Assembly: GCA_964593515.1 (NCBI GenBank) | Contig: CAZQJH010000018.1 | Location: forward strand, 1-17,847 | Length of the DNA stretch: 17,847 bases | Reading direction: 5' to 3' | From: JAXJYR01 sp964593515 | GTDB lineage: Bacteria; Bacillota_I; Bacilli_A; Erysipelotrichales; Erysipelotrichaceae | Part shown: positions 1-8,097 of the stretch, piece after piece | Layout of the letters: every line of letters starts with the position of its first letter | Position numbering within the stretch: the stretch's first letter is position 1 | Notes under the pieces: generated by a model | What the model was told of the DNA's origin: nothing | What the model saw: the letters and a program-made list of their open reading frames with translations, nothing else | Databases searched by the model: none | Position numbers and translations under genes: made by a program

Positions 1-3000
1 CTAAATTTATCACTATATGTTACTTTTGGTTCTCCAGCCATACGATATAAGACAGTAGCTACCATTCCACGCGTAATTTTTCCATCTGGATTGAAGTTGT
101 TTCCTGTACTTCCATCTTTACCCATTAAACCTTTAATAGTAGCTTCTTGTACCATTCCAGCATACCAAGCTTTACTATCAACATCATCATAACCATTGTA
201 TTCAGGTTTAGGATCTGGTTCTGGTTTAGGATCTGGTTCTGGTTTTGGTTCTGGAGTAATTGGAGTTTCAGTATAAGTAGCTAAACATTGAATTTCACTT
301 ACTTCTGGAGCAATTCCATCCCAAGTAACAGTTACTGTTTTAAATCCTACTTCACTTCCAAATACATTTAATACTTTACTTAATTTTCCTAAAGATACTT
401 TACTTCCATCTAATAATTCAGCTGTTACAGTTGCATTTGAAGTTTGACCTTCTTGAATGAAACGTACCGTTTTAATAACTTCTTCAGCTGAAACAACATA
501 AGTATAACTTCCTTTAGTTGCATTTGGTTTATAGCTAGTTTCAAAATCACCATCTAATGCATAACTTGGAATCATACCTTCTACTTCAGTAGTATCACTA
601 ATAATATCTTTATTTGTTTCTAATGAACGGTATTCTCCACCATTAATTTGTAATTCAGAAATGTTAGTCCAACGACTAGTAAATGTTTTAGTGAAAGTAA
701 TACGAATGTAACGAGCATCGTAGTTAATATCTTTAGCTTCAACATACATATTTCCTGGGTTAGTACTATCATGTGTCATGTATGAACAATCTTTAGCTAC
801 TGTACTAGCATCATGTTTAGCATCAGTAGCATCTACATTTAAGATTTCTTTCCATTCATTTTGATCAGCTGAAATTTCAAATTTAGCACTACGGATGTAG
901 TCAGGGTTTGATTCAACTAAGTAGTAACGGAATGTTTTAAAGTTAATAACTTGACCTAAATCAAAAGTAATATATTGTCCTTCAATTTGTTGACCATTAA
1001 TTTTTCCAACTGTTCCTAAGTCACCATCGAAGATGTTTCCTAAAGTACCTGCTGTACGAACATCATCTCCAGGATTTAAGTTTGAACAGTTAGTATCAAT
1101 AGCATAATTACCAATTGCATAGAATTTAACACTAAAATCATTTAATTTAAATGAAACATTATCTTTACTTGATACTACACGTACATAACGTGCATCGCAT
1201 CCAGCTTTGTATTCATTCCATCCAACATTAGGATTTGTTGTTACTTCAAGTTTTAATCCATCACTTAATGTAGCATTAACTTTTTCGATATCTTTAATGT
1301 TATCGAATTTAAATCCAATGTAATCACCTTTATTTAAAGTAATTGTTGCATTATCAAAATATGCACTTCCTTCACTAATGTGTCCACCTACTAATTCAGG
1401 TAATTCAACATTAGTATAAACATTACTTAAATCAGCTTTTAATGTTAATGGTGAAGTAATTGTAATTTCTCCAAGTCTTACCCATCCATTAGTTGCGCTA
1501 TTGTTGTAGATACGTACTGCTTTAACATTAGCTATTGAACCTACATTTACACTTTGAATTGTTTCACTAGTAATATTTCCATTAGCAAAATCTACCCATT
1601 TATCACTACCATCTAATTGATATTGCCATTTAGCATTGCTTAAAACATCACCATTTCGACTTCCACCTTGTGATAATCCTAAAGTACCAACTGTTTTTGG
1701 TGCATCAAAAGTAACTGTAATACTAGAACCAGCTGGAACTTTATCTTTACTATCACCTTCATAAGGTGCTTTTACTAACCAAAGTTCGCTAGTTTGTGAA
1801 TTTCCATCATTACCATCGAATAAGATTGAGTTATTAACATCATAATATTTTTGCATTCCTTCGAAAGTAACATTACCTGTATATTTCACAACATCACTAG
1901 CTTCTTTAACTTCTTTGTTGATTGATACTTCACGTACTTCTAACCATGCATCAGCTGCATTGTCTTTAGTAGCAATAAATCTAATTCCCATTGCTTCAAA
2001 GTTTTCTGGTAAGTTAGCTTTAGTAATATTAACTTCTTGAACTTCATTTCTAACTCCCACAAATTTATTTTCCATACCAACTAATGGTAAATCTTGCCAT
2101 GTTTTACCATCCATAGTATATTCTAATTTACCTTGATCAAAGTGGTCTTTACCTGCTCCTAATAATACACGGAAGTTTTCAATTGGCATTACTTTACCAT
2201 ATTTCATACCAACATAAGTTCCAGTTGTAATTGTATTAGGTGTTTGGTAAATAGCTGCTGTACTATCTTTACCATCAGTAATGTAATCTACACTTCCAGA
2301 AGGTTGATCACTTCTTGATGTAATATAAGATAATTCAACATAGTTAGGATCTAATAATCCTTGGGCTTTTGATGAAACATTAGTTTTCATAAAACGGATA
2401 AATGGTACAATGTGTTGAACCCCTACTTCCGCATATTTAGTTTCATTAACATAGTTAAATCCATAAGTTCTAGATTTATCAAATGAAGCTTTTCCTAACG
2501 CATTGTAGTTTAATAAAGCATCATCATCATTATTGATAATAGCTTTAACTGCTTCCATGTAGTAATTTACTGCATCACAAGTATCTAACCAACAGTTTAA
2601 CCAGTAAATAATTTGACCTTTAATTGCTTCATTACCTTCAGCAATATATGTTTCAGCTGCTGCTTTTAATACTTCAAATTCAGCTTGAATTGCTTCACAA
2701 TCAGCAATTGTTACTGTATCATTTTCTACTTTAGCTTTAAATGCATCTAATTTAGGTGCTAATTCAACTGATTCTTGTAAAGGTGCAACACGACTATCCA
2801 TATTTTGGTTAATCATATGTTTAGATAATTCTTTTAAAGCTTCACTTGCATCACTTGCTTTAAAGCTATTTCCATCTACGGCAGCAAATGATTTATCATA
2901 ACAAGCATCTGCTTCCTCTTCACTATCCCAAATATTCCATGTATAACATGCATTTCCGAAAATAGCTACTTTACTAGGTTCTGATTGTTGCATTGGGTTT

Positions 3001-4259
3001 AAAACAATTCCATCTAATTTATCAGCATCTACACCTACATGTAAGAATTGTTTATATCCTCCCATAATTAAGTGATCTTTAGAGTTATCTGTACATGGCC
3101 AGTTAATCCATAAGTATACACTACGTTTTGTATTGTTATAGAATGTATCTAAGTAACTTTGTGAACATTCTCCCCAAATTCTTCCACCAGTCATAACAAT
3201 TTGTACATTTTCTGGCATATCAGTATAGTAACTTTGTCCATTGTACATATATTCTTGAGTAACAAATGGTAATACTAATTTTAAATCTGGATATGTTGCT
3301 TGTAATTCTTCTAACCAAGCAGAAACATCTTGTAATGTTCTAATGTAGTTAGCTCCACCAACATTACCAGCATCATCAGCTAAGATAGCAATTTGTCTTA
3401 CCCCAGCTTCAATAACTTGTAAGAACTTAGCTTTTAAATCAGCTAAATCTTGTTGGTATCTCTCTTCACTTTCATAACTAATTGCATTATACATATATGG
3501 GTGTAATGCAAATACGAAACGACATTTAGAAGCATTTCCTGCTTCAGCTAATGGTTTAATTTTAGTTTCAATTTCTTCTTCAGTATATAATTCACGCCAT
3601 TTAGAGTTATGTTTTGGATCATCTTTTGGCGCATAGAAATAAGAATTTAACTTGTAGTATCCTCCCCATTCCATTAAGTTAATACGATCTTCAGTAGACC
3701 AAGGGTTTCCATAATATCCTTCAATGAATCCACGTGATACTACATCAGCATAATCTTCAATTACAAATTCACGCATTTCCATAGCTGTCATTTGGTCTAC
3801 TACGTGATATAAAGTTGTTAATCCATAGAATGCACTATCAGCATCTCTACCTAAAACATAGATTTCATTATCATCACTTTCTAAGTAATAAGCATCATTA
3901 TTAGTAAATAAATCAGCTGAAATAGTAGCTTTTTCTTCAATATATTTTTCAACACTACTATTTGTTCCATCTACCCCTACATAGACATTAGTTACCCCTT
4001 CAACTTTCGCATTAGTAGCCGTTAAAGTGATATTTTTAAGGTCCGCAATTTCTTGCATACGATCTTTAGTTGCTTCATCAACACCACTATCGTAAATAAC
4101 ATTCCATGACTTAGTAGTAGTCATCATATCTTTACCATAGTTTAAACTGTGCGGAATCGGATAAATATCATATGTTACTTCTTCTTGCGCTAAAACCGGA
4201 GTCATAACATTAAAACTCATTACTCCAGCTAATAAAACTTTACTTAATTTGTTTAGCAT
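1..4259 (-). CDS. Secreted GH84 beta-N-acetylglucosaminidase (NagH/NagJ-like) with CBM-like domains and SLH anchor, 3' end outside window
   Basis: The reading frame is open for 1419 codons from ATG 4259 to the window edge without a stop. A signal peptide (positive start MLNKLSKV, hydrophobic stretch, likely cleavage after VLA at residue 24) marks a secreted protein. Residues about 28-165 look like the GH20b-type N-terminal domain; about 172-450 is the GH84 catalytic domain, with RGFIEGYYGNPW near 176 and the paired catalytic aspartates D295-D296 in LADDAGN. A helical region follows (about 455-620). Then come several beta-sandwich, F5/8-type C (CBM32-like) modules (about 640-780, 788-937, 1045-1205), a Pro/Glu/Lys linker (about 1332-1350) and an SLH repeat (WYAG...ITRGM). 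GH84 enzymes remove terminal beta-GlcNAc from mucin-type glycans or hyaluronan fragments. SLH repeats normally bind pyruvylated wall polymer, so the enzyme is probably surface-held. Start supported by AGAGG about 7 nt upstream. The exact glycan is not visible from sequence. Confidence 0.93.
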   Translation of the reverse strand, partial: MLNKLSKVLLAGVMSFNVMTPVLAQEEVTYDIYPIPHSLNYGKDMMTTTKSWNVIYDSGVDEATKDRMQEIADLKNITLTATNAKVEGVTNVYVGVDGTNSSVEKYIEEKATISADLFTNNDAYYLESDDNEIYVLGRDADSAFYGLTTLYHVVDQMTAMEMREFVIEDYADVVSRGFIEGYYGNPWSTEDRINLMEWGGYYKLNSYFYAPKDDPKHNSKWRELYTEEEIETKIKPLAEAGNASKCRFVFALHPYMYNAISYESEERYQQDLADLKAKFLQVIEAGVRQIAILADDAGNVGGANYIRTLQDVSAWLEELQATYPDLKLVLPFVTQEYMYNGQSYYTDMPENVQIVMTGGRIWGECSQSYLDTFYNNTKRSVYLWINWPCTDNSKDHLIMGGYKQFLHVGVDADKLDGIVLNPMQQSEPSKVAIFGNACYTWNIWDSEEEADACYDKSFAAVDGNSFKASDASEALKELSKHMINQNMDSRVAPLQESVELAPKLDAFKAKVENDTVTIADCEAIQAEFEVLKAAAETYIAEGNEAIKGQIIYWLNCWLDTCDAVNYYMEAVKAIINNDDDALLNYNALGKASFDKSRTYGFNYVNETKYAEVGVQHIVPFIRFMKTNVSSKAQGLLDPNYVELSYITSRSDQPSGSVDYITDGKDSTAAIYQTPNTITTGTYVGMKYGKVMPIENFRVLLGAGKDHFDQGKLEYTMDGKTWQDLPLVGMENKFVGVRNEVQEVNITKANLPENFEAMGIRFIATKDNAADAWLEVREVSINKEVKEASDVVKYTGNVTFEGMQKYYDVNNSILFDGNDGNSQTSELWLVKAPYEGDSKDKVPAGSSITVTFDAPKTVGTLGLSQGGSRNGDVLSNAKWQYQLDGSDKWVDFANGNITSETIQSVNVGSIANVKAVRIYNNSATNGWVRLGEITITSPLTLKADLSNVYTNVELPELVGGHISEGSAYFDNATITLNKGDYIGFKFDNIKDIEKVNATLSDGLKLEVTTNPNVGWNEYKAGCDARYVRVVSSKDNVSFKLNDFSVKFYAIGNYAIDTNCSNLNPGDDVRTAGTLGNIFDGDLGTVGKINGQQIEGQYITFDLGQVINFKTFRYYLVESNPDYIRSAKFEISADQNEWKEILNVDATDAKHDASTVAKDCSYMTHDSTNPGNMYVEAKDINYDARYIRITFTKTFTSRWTNISELQINGGEYRSLETNKDIISDTTEVEGMIPSYALDGDFETSYKPNATKGSYTYVVSAEEVIKTVRFIQEGQTSNATVTAELLDGSKVSLGKLSKVLNVFGSEVGFKTVTVTWDGIAPEVSEIQCLATYTETPITPEPKPEPDPKPEPDPKPEYNGYDDVDSKAWYAGMVQEATIKGLMGKDGSTGNNFNPDGKITRGMVATVLYRMAGEPKVTYSDKF
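203..256 (-). repeat. Pro-rich linker repeat inside the GH84 gene
   Basis: A short in-frame tandem repeat of an 18-bp unit encodes repeated PKPEPD-type residues between the last beta-sandwich module and the SLH repeat. Such linkers act as wall-spanning spacers. Two units are near-identical and a third is partial, so unit number may vary between strains. Confidence 0.8.
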
Positions 4260-4283
4260 ATATTTTCCTCTTCTTTCTTAGTG

Positions 4284-4308
4284 ATGGGAACGACAGCATT
4301 TTTCCCAT
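4284..4308 (-). promoter_or_regulatory. Inverted repeat at the very 5' end of the GH84 transcript
   Basis: ATGGGAA and TTCCCAT form a perfect 7-bp inverted repeat with an 11-nt loop. It begins only a few bases after the expected transcription start of the promoter at 4318-4346 and lies upstream of the ribosome binding site. It could be a repressor operator overlapping the start of transcription, or an RNA hairpin that stabilises the message. The sequence cannot separate these options. Confidence 0.5.
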
Positions 4309-4317
4309 TTCAAGCTT

Positions 4318-4346
4318 ATTATACCAAACATCAGTGCGTTATGCAA
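4318..4346 (-). promoter_or_regulatory. Sigma-A-type promoter of the GH84 gene
   Basis: On the minus strand, TTGCAT (4341-4346) and a perfect TATAAT (4318-4323) are separated by exactly 17 bp. The predicted start of transcription is near 4311, giving a leader of about 50 nt before ATG 4259. Confidence 0.75.
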
Positions 4347-4365
4347 ACACTTACATTTTTTACCA

Positions 4366-4392
4366 ATAAAAAAAGTAGAGTACAACTCTACT
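4366..4392 (-). terminator. Rho-independent terminator of the deformylase operon
   Basis: A 7-bp stem AGTAGAG/CTCTACT with a 5-nt loop is followed on the minus strand by a run of seven T. The stem overlaps the TAG stop codon of the deformylase gene, and the promoter of the next gene follows directly. Confidence 0.85.
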
Positions 4393-4822
4393 AAATTAAA
4401 ATCCCTTCAAAATGATCCATTTCATGTTGAATAATTTGCGCCGTTAAATCTCTAAAACGTTTAATTTTCTTATTGAAGTTAAGATCATAATATTCAACTA
4501 CAATCACGCGATAACGACTAGTTTCAATTCCTTCTTGATCTTCATCAAGATAACATAAACAACATTCTTTAGTTTTATATGGTTGTCCTTTAGTTTCCAC
4601 AATAACCGGATTAATCAATACTTCATTTTTACCACTAACCATATCACGATATACTAACATACGTTTATGATATCCAATCATATTAGCTGCTAATCCTCCA
4701 CAGTATTTACGATGAAATTCTAAAGTATCAATTAACTCTTGAGCAATATATAAATCTTCTTTACTACATTCACTAGCTTTATTCGCTAGAAACATTTTAT
4801 CTTTCACAATATCTTTAACCAT
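4391..4822 (-). CDS. Divergent peptide deformylase
   Basis: The 143-residue protein carries the three peptide deformylase motifs in order: GGLAANMIG (residues 42-50) for motif I, ECCLC (86-90) for motif II with metal-ligand C88, and HEMDH (133-137) for motif III with ligands H133 and H137 and catalytic E134. The family removes the formyl group from nascent N-terminal formyl-Met using Fe2+ or Zn2+. Two positions depart from the E. coli pattern: the motif I glutamine (GLAAxQ) is Met48, and EGCLS is ECCLC. Divergent deformylases of this kind occur in Firmicutes, often beside a canonical copy, so full activity on nascent chains is not assured. The gene starts 3 nt after the upstream lipoprotein stop; its AAAGGAG site overlaps the end of that gene, so the two are co-transcribed. 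Protein ends immediately after motif III, short for the family. Confidence 0.85.
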   Translation of the reverse strand: MVKDIVKDKMFLANKASECSKEDLYIAQELIDTLEFHRKYCGGLAANMIGYHKRMLVYRDMVSGKNEVLINPVIVETKGQPYKTKECCLCYLDEDQEGIETSRYRVIVVEYYDLNFNKKIKRFRDLTAQIIQHEMDHFEGILI

Positions 4823-4825
4823 TTT

Positions 4826-5275
4826 TTATTCTCCTTTTTTATCAATTTGATAGCGTACAACCCACGCTTCCATTTTCTCTTTAGTTAAACCTTCTTCTCC
4901 TGATTCAAGTTCATCAACTTCTTTACCATTTTCGACATAATATAAGGCTGGGGTATAATCCATCGATGGAAAATATTTACGAATAGTATCTAATACATCA
5001 CTACGTTCACCATTATCTTCATTAGATAAATCAACATAATAAATTTCCACATGATGATTAGGTAAATATAATTCCATTTCATTTTTGAATTCAATACATC
5101 CTTTACATCCATATTGTTTCACTAAAAAGACAAATGTATCATTATTATTCATCTTCGTTTCTAATTCATCAATCATGATTTCTTGCATAAAACCTTCACT
5201 AAAATCACGTTCATAGTCATTACTACAACCAAATAACATCAAAGTCATTAATAATACAATAAATATCTTCTTCAT
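4826..5275 (-). CDS. Lipoprotein with thioredoxin-like fold
   Basis: The 149-residue product begins MKKIFIV with a lipoprotein signal peptide ending in the lipobox LFGC; C17 would be lipidated, placing the protein on the outer face of the membrane. The mature part contains YGCKGC, a CxxC redox motif (C57, C60) after a short beta strand, and a later YTPALYY that fits the cis-proline loop (TP) of thioredoxin-like proteins. It is probably an extracellular thiol-disulfide or thioredoxin-related protein; bacteriocin-accessory (Bta/PedC-like) thioredoxins are a possible relation. I chose ATG 5275 rather than the ATG 15 nt upstream because the strong AAAGGAG site lies between the two. It is first gene of an operon with the deformylase. 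Confidence 0.8.
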   Translation of the reverse strand: MKKIFIVLLMTLMLFGCSNDYERDFSEGFMQEIMIDELETKMNNNDTFVFLVKQYGCKGCIEFKNEMELYLPNHHVEIYYVDLSNEDNGERSDVLDTIRKYFPSMDYTPALYYVENGKEVDELESGEEGLTKEKMEAWVVRYQIDKKGE

Positions 5276-5298
5276 ATTAACTCCTTTCATTTTTCTAA

Positions 5299-5327
5299 AT
5301 TATAATTCTTACCATAACAAAATACAA
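5299..5327 (-). promoter_or_regulatory. Promoter of the lipoprotein-deformylase operon
   Basis: Minus-strand TTGTAT (5322-5327), 17-bp spacer, TATAAT (5299-5304). It lies just downstream of the aminopeptidase terminator and about 25 nt before the lipoprotein start. Confidence 0.75.
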
Positions 5328-5330
5328 GTA

Positions 5331-5378
5331 TAAAAAAAGCTTAATTACCATTTACTATATATGTTAATTAAGCTTTTT
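5331..5378 (-). terminator. Terminator of the azlC-azlD-aminopeptidase operon
   Basis: A perfect 14-bp stem (AAAAAGCTTAATTA at 5334-5347, its complement at 5365-5378) with a 17-nt loop ends in a T run on the minus strand. A-tract and T-tract on both sides make it potentially bidirectional, but no plus-strand gene ends here. Confidence 0.85.
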
Positions 5379-5384
5379 AATTTA

Positions 5385-6431
5385 CTATAAGCTATCAATT
5401 GTTTCTTGATCTAACGCTTCAATTAATGCCATAGCTAATTCAATTGCACTTTCATAATCTTCCATCGCACAATATCCACATGTACTATGAGCATATCTAG
5501 TTGGAATTCCTAAGATAATTGATGGAATTCCATGATGAGCATTATGCACTACTCCTCCATTAGTTCCACCACCACTTCTAACTGCTTCTTGAATTTTAAT
5601 TCCTTTTTCATTAGCTAATTTAATAGCTAAAGCCATTAAACGAGGTGAGGTAATCATTGAACGATCAAAGTGTCTAATCATTACTCCACGTTTTAAACCA
5701 CTTTGAACCATACGACCACTTTCATATGTATCATCAGCTGGACATCCTTCAAAAGCAATCATAACTTTTGGTGCAATTTGATTCATAGCACAAATCATTC
5801 CACGTTCGCCAACTTCTTCTTGTGAAGTTAAGGTAGCACTAACTTTAACTTGTTTATGATTTAAACGTTTCATTGTTTCAACTAATGCTGCTACACCAAT
5901 ACGGCAATCAAAAGCTTTACCGGTAAAGATACCTCTTTGTTCATCATAGCTACAAGTAACTTTTGGTGCCACAAAACATCCAACCCCAATATGTAAGTCA
6001 TTAACTACTTCATCATAACTACATGCTCCTACATCAATAACTAAGGCATCAAAACTTAATGGAGCATTTTTTTGAGCTTCGCTCATAAAGTGAACTGGTT
6101 TACTAGCAACAATCCCGCTAATTTTTTCATTGTTACGATTTAAAACTTCTACACATGCTCCTACAATATTTTTCGCATCCCATCCCCCAACAGGTAAGAA
6201 ACGTATCATTCCATTATCTAAAATAGCTTGAACAATGAATCCAACTTCATCACTATGTGCATCTAATAAAACATCACAATCACTTTGTTCATTAATAAAT
6301 AAATTACGCATTTTATCTTCACGTAAACTAAATTCACTACATACTTTTCTAGCACATGCTACAACTTCATCTTCATGTCCACTAACCCCAAAGGCATCAG
6401 AAAACATTTTAATTCTTTCAACTTGATTCAT
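5385..6431 (-). CDS. M42-family metallo-aminopeptidase (glutamyl aminopeptidase / PepA-FrvX type)
   Basis: The 348-residue protein has the complete M42 metal site: H59 and D61 in AHSDEVG, D175 in FDCRIG, E205-E206 in SQEEVG (general base and metal ligand), E228 in AFEG and H315 in RYAHS. M42 enzymes are large cytosolic, usually dodecameric, zinc/cobalt aminopeptidases that trim short peptides to free amino acids; some prefer N-terminal Glu/Asp. The start ATG 6431 overlaps the TGA of azlD (ATGA), with AGGAGG upstream, so translation is coupled; the upstream in-frame ATG at 6464 lies inside azlD and lacks such a site. Being last in an operon with a branched-chain amino-acid exporter suggests that peptide-derived amino acids are the exported load. 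Substrate preference cannot be read from sequence. Confidence 0.92.
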   Translation of the reverse strand: MNQVERIKMFSDAFGVSGHEDEVVACARKVCSEFSLREDKMRNLFINEQSDCDVLLDAHSDEVGFIVQAILDNGMIRFLPVGGWDAKNIVGACVEVLNRNNEKISGIVASKPVHFMSEAQKNAPLSFDALVIDVGACSYDEVVNDLHIGVGCFVAPKVTCSYDEQRGIFTGKAFDCRIGVAALVETMKRLNHKQVKVSATLTSQEEVGERGMICAMNQIAPKVMIAFEGCPADDTYESGRMVQSGLKRGVMIRHFDRSMITSPRLMALAIKLANEKGIKIQEAVRSGGGTNGGVVHNAHHGIPSIILGIPTRYAHSTCGYCAMEDYESAIELAMALIEALDQETIDSL

Positions 6432-6730
6432 ATTAACCCTCCTATAATAAATACACTTAAACAAGCTAATAAAGCTACAACAATTAAATCACAACCTAAA
6501 TAAGTACTAACTAAAGCTACCCCACAAGCAACAATCGCTGCTAACATATTATCACAAGCATAGAAAATAGCTGGTATCGTCATTGCTGTTAAAACCGCAT
6601 AAGGAATATAATATAAGAATGATTTAATCCATGGATGATTTAATTTCTTTCGAAAAAAAGTAATGGGAATCATTCTTATTAAATAAGTTGTAATTGCCAT
6701 TAATAAGATATATCCTAAATAACCATTCAT
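6428..6730 (-). CDS. azlD: AzlD-family small subunit of amino-acid exporter
   Basis: This 100-residue protein is nearly all membrane: about four hydrophobic helices with the family-typical TTYLIRMIPITFF and LYYIPYAVLTAMTIPA stretches. AzlD works with AzlC to export branched-chain amino acids or analogues; in B. subtilis this pair gives 4-azaleucine resistance. The gene begins 3 nt after the azlC stop with AAGGAG 6 nt upstream of ATG, and its TGA overlaps the aminopeptidase ATG. The family assignment is strong; the exact amino acid exported is inferred from homologues. Confidence 0.9.
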   Translation of the reverse strand: MNGYLGYILLMAITTYLIRMIPITFFRKKLNHPWIKSFLYYIPYAVLTAMTIPAIFYACDNMLAAIVACGVALVSTYLGCDLIVVALLACLSVFIIGGLI

Positions 6731-6733
6731 ACA

Positions 6734-7417
6734 TTACTCCTTTCTAGGAAACAATGTTGCGCAAATCGCACTAGCGATTAAAGCAACAATAATAATTGCG
6801 AATCCTGATGATATTTCCATCATCTTACATAATAATGATAAAATAATTGAAATAATAATTACAACCCATAACGTTTTATCTTTTTTAGTTGGTGGAATAA
6901 CAATTGCAATAAACATTGCATAAATCGCTACTCCTAAACAATCACGAATACTATTAGGTAATAAAGACATCAAACAGGCTCCTAATAAAGTACCTACGCA
7001 CCATCCAATAACTGGTGTAGTAATTAAACCATACATATAACTAGCTTGTAGATCTCCTTCTTTCATGCTAGCTAAAGCAAAGATTTCATCCGTTATTCCA
7101 TAAGCAATCAACATTCGCTCTTTGCTTTGGATATCATCACCACATTTTTGTGATAAAGATAAAGACATTAAAGCATAACGAATGTTGATTACTAATTGTG
7201 ATAATACTAGTTCTAAATAAGAACCATGTGCTAACATAATCGATAATCCACTAAATTGTCCCGCACTAGTTAAATTAAGTAATGATATTAAAACAGCATC
7301 TAAAATACTAACATTTGAGGCAACACATAAAGTTCCAAAAGTAAAAGATACACTTAGATAACCTAAAGCAATTCCTATACCATCTTTACATCCTTGTTTA
7401 TATAACTTTAAATCCAC
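6734..7417 (-). CDS. azlC: AzlC-family large subunit of amino-acid exporter
   Basis: The 227-residue protein shows the AzlC pattern: N-terminal GCKDGIGIALGYLSVSFTFG, the conserved LTSAGQF motif and VINIRYALMSLSLS, followed by several hydrophobic helices. With AzlD it forms a proton-coupled branched-chain amino-acid exporter of the inner membrane. The start is GTG (7415-7417), preceded by GAGGTG with about 7 nt spacing; no better ATG is available nearby. It is the first gene of the azlC-azlD-aminopeptidase operon. A TATAAT box at 7442-7447 directly follows the terminator of the preceding transporter gene. Confidence 0.92.
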   Translation of the reverse strand: MDLKLYKQGCKDGIGIALGYLSVSFTFGTLCVASNVSILDAVLISLLNLTSAGQFSGLSIMLAHGSYLELVLSQLVINIRYALMSLSLSQKCGDDIQSKERMLIAYGITDEIFALASMKEGDLQASYMYGLITTPVIGWCVGTLLGACLMSLLPNSIRDCLGVAIYAMFIAIVIPPTKKDKTLWVVIIISIILSLLCKMMEISSGFAIIIVALIASAICATLFPRKE

Positions 7418-7441
7418 TTTCGCTCACCTCACAGCTTTACC

Positions 7442-7447
7442 ATTATA
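7442..7447 (-). promoter_or_regulatory. Probable -10 box of the azlC operon
   Basis: A perfect TATAAT lies 25 nt before the GTG start. The region at the right distance for a -35 box (TTTAAA, 7465-7470) is inside the preceding terminator palindrome and matches only 4 of 6 consensus bases, so terminator and promoter are interleaved. Confidence 0.5.
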
Positions 7448-7449
7448 AC

Positions 7450-7479
7450 AAAAAAATAAGCAGATTTAAATCTGCTTAT
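7450..7479 (-). terminator. Terminator of the niacin transporter gene
   Basis: A perfect 24-bp palindrome (7456-7479; half site ATAAGCAGATTT) runs into a T tract on the minus strand. Its upstream arm contains the TAA stop codon of the gene. Because it has no unpaired loop bases in the DNA, the RNA hairpin would have a short AU loop. Confidence 0.8.
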
Positions 7480-8030
7480 AAAACATTTTTCACATTCGCA
7501 ATACTTTGTAGTGGTTTAATTTTACATAAAGCTTTATATACTATTTGCGTAATAACAAAATCTACACTACTGTGGATTATTGTTCCAATACCAACTAAAC
7601 CAAAAATAACATATAAGAAATCAATATCAGTTCCTACATATAATGGTAAAACAATAACTACTTCACATACAGCATGTAATAAAGCAATTAAAATTACAAA
7701 TAAAGCATTACTTGACCATTTAGATAATGTTTGTGGATGTTTTTTCAACCATAATGAACCAACTAAAGCCCATATTACATGCGATAAAGCTCTTAAAACA
7801 ACCGCTAAAGGAAAACCACTTAAGAAAAAACCAAAAGTAGTACCTAAAGCTGTAGCTAAAGCTACACTTGGTGAAATAAGCATTGCTAACATGATAGCAA
7901 CATGACTAGCTAAAGTAAATGACATTGGTTCCATAACCACTTTAATTGGCATATACATTGGAATAATAATTCCAATAGCAACTAATAAGGCACTTATCAC
8001 TAATGAATAAATACGTTCATTAACTTTCAT
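7476..8030 (-). CDS. niaX: ECF-type substrate-binding membrane protein, probably niacin-specific (NiaX-like)
   Basis: A 184-residue, very hydrophobic protein with about six predicted helices. The stretch MEPMSFTLASHVAIMLAMLISP and the following GTTFGFFLSGFPLAVVLRALSHV resemble S components of energy-coupling-factor (ECF) transporters, closest in my memory to the niacin transporter NiaX. The S component captures the vitamin and uses a shared ECF ATPase module encoded elsewhere. The start at 8030 is chosen because GGAGGAACAAAT directly precedes ATG; the upstream in-frame ATG (8078) would overlap an operator. The two TGTC/GACA palindromes in the promoter resemble NiaR boxes and independently support niacin. 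The gene is monocistronic, ending at a strong terminator. If the operator reading is wrong, another vitamin or queuosine precursor is possible. Confidence 0.75.
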   Translation of the reverse strand: MKVNERIYSLVISALLVAIGIIIPMYMPIKVVMEPMSFTLASHVAIMLAMLISPSVALATALGTTFGFFLSGFPLAVVLRALSHVIWALVGSLWLKKHPQTLSKWSSNALFVILIALLHAVCEVVIVLPLYVGTDIDFLYVIFGLVGIGTIIHSSVDFVITQIVYKALCKIKPLQSIANVKNVL

Positions 8031-8047
8031 ATTTGTTCCTCCTACAC

Positions 8048-8057
8048 TGTCTTGACA
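8048..8057. promoter_or_regulatory. NiaR-like operator, downstream site
   Basis: TGTCTTGACA, a TGTC/GACA inverted repeat, lies between the -10 box and the ribosome binding site of the niacin transporter gene. Its centre is 44 bp from that of an identical inverted copy at 8092-8101, about four helical turns apart. Confidence 0.65.
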
Positions 8058-8069
8058 CATGTATTGATT

Positions 8070-8097
8070 ATTATACACTTTTATTTCATTGTGTCAA
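8070..8097 (-). promoter_or_regulatory. Promoter of the niacin transporter gene
   Basis: On the minus strand a consensus TTGACA (8092-8097) and TATAAT (8070-8075) are 16 bp apart. The -35 box is part of the upstream operator, so a bound repressor would block polymerase directly. Confidence 0.8.

Noticed and set aside
203..256. CRISPR-like short repeats
   Set aside because: The repeats are in frame, contiguous, without spacers, and encode a Pro-rich linker.
6235..6426. Plus-strand open frame of 63 codons
   Set aside because: Lies fully antisense to the well-supported M42 aminopeptidase, no ribosome binding site, no recognisable motif.
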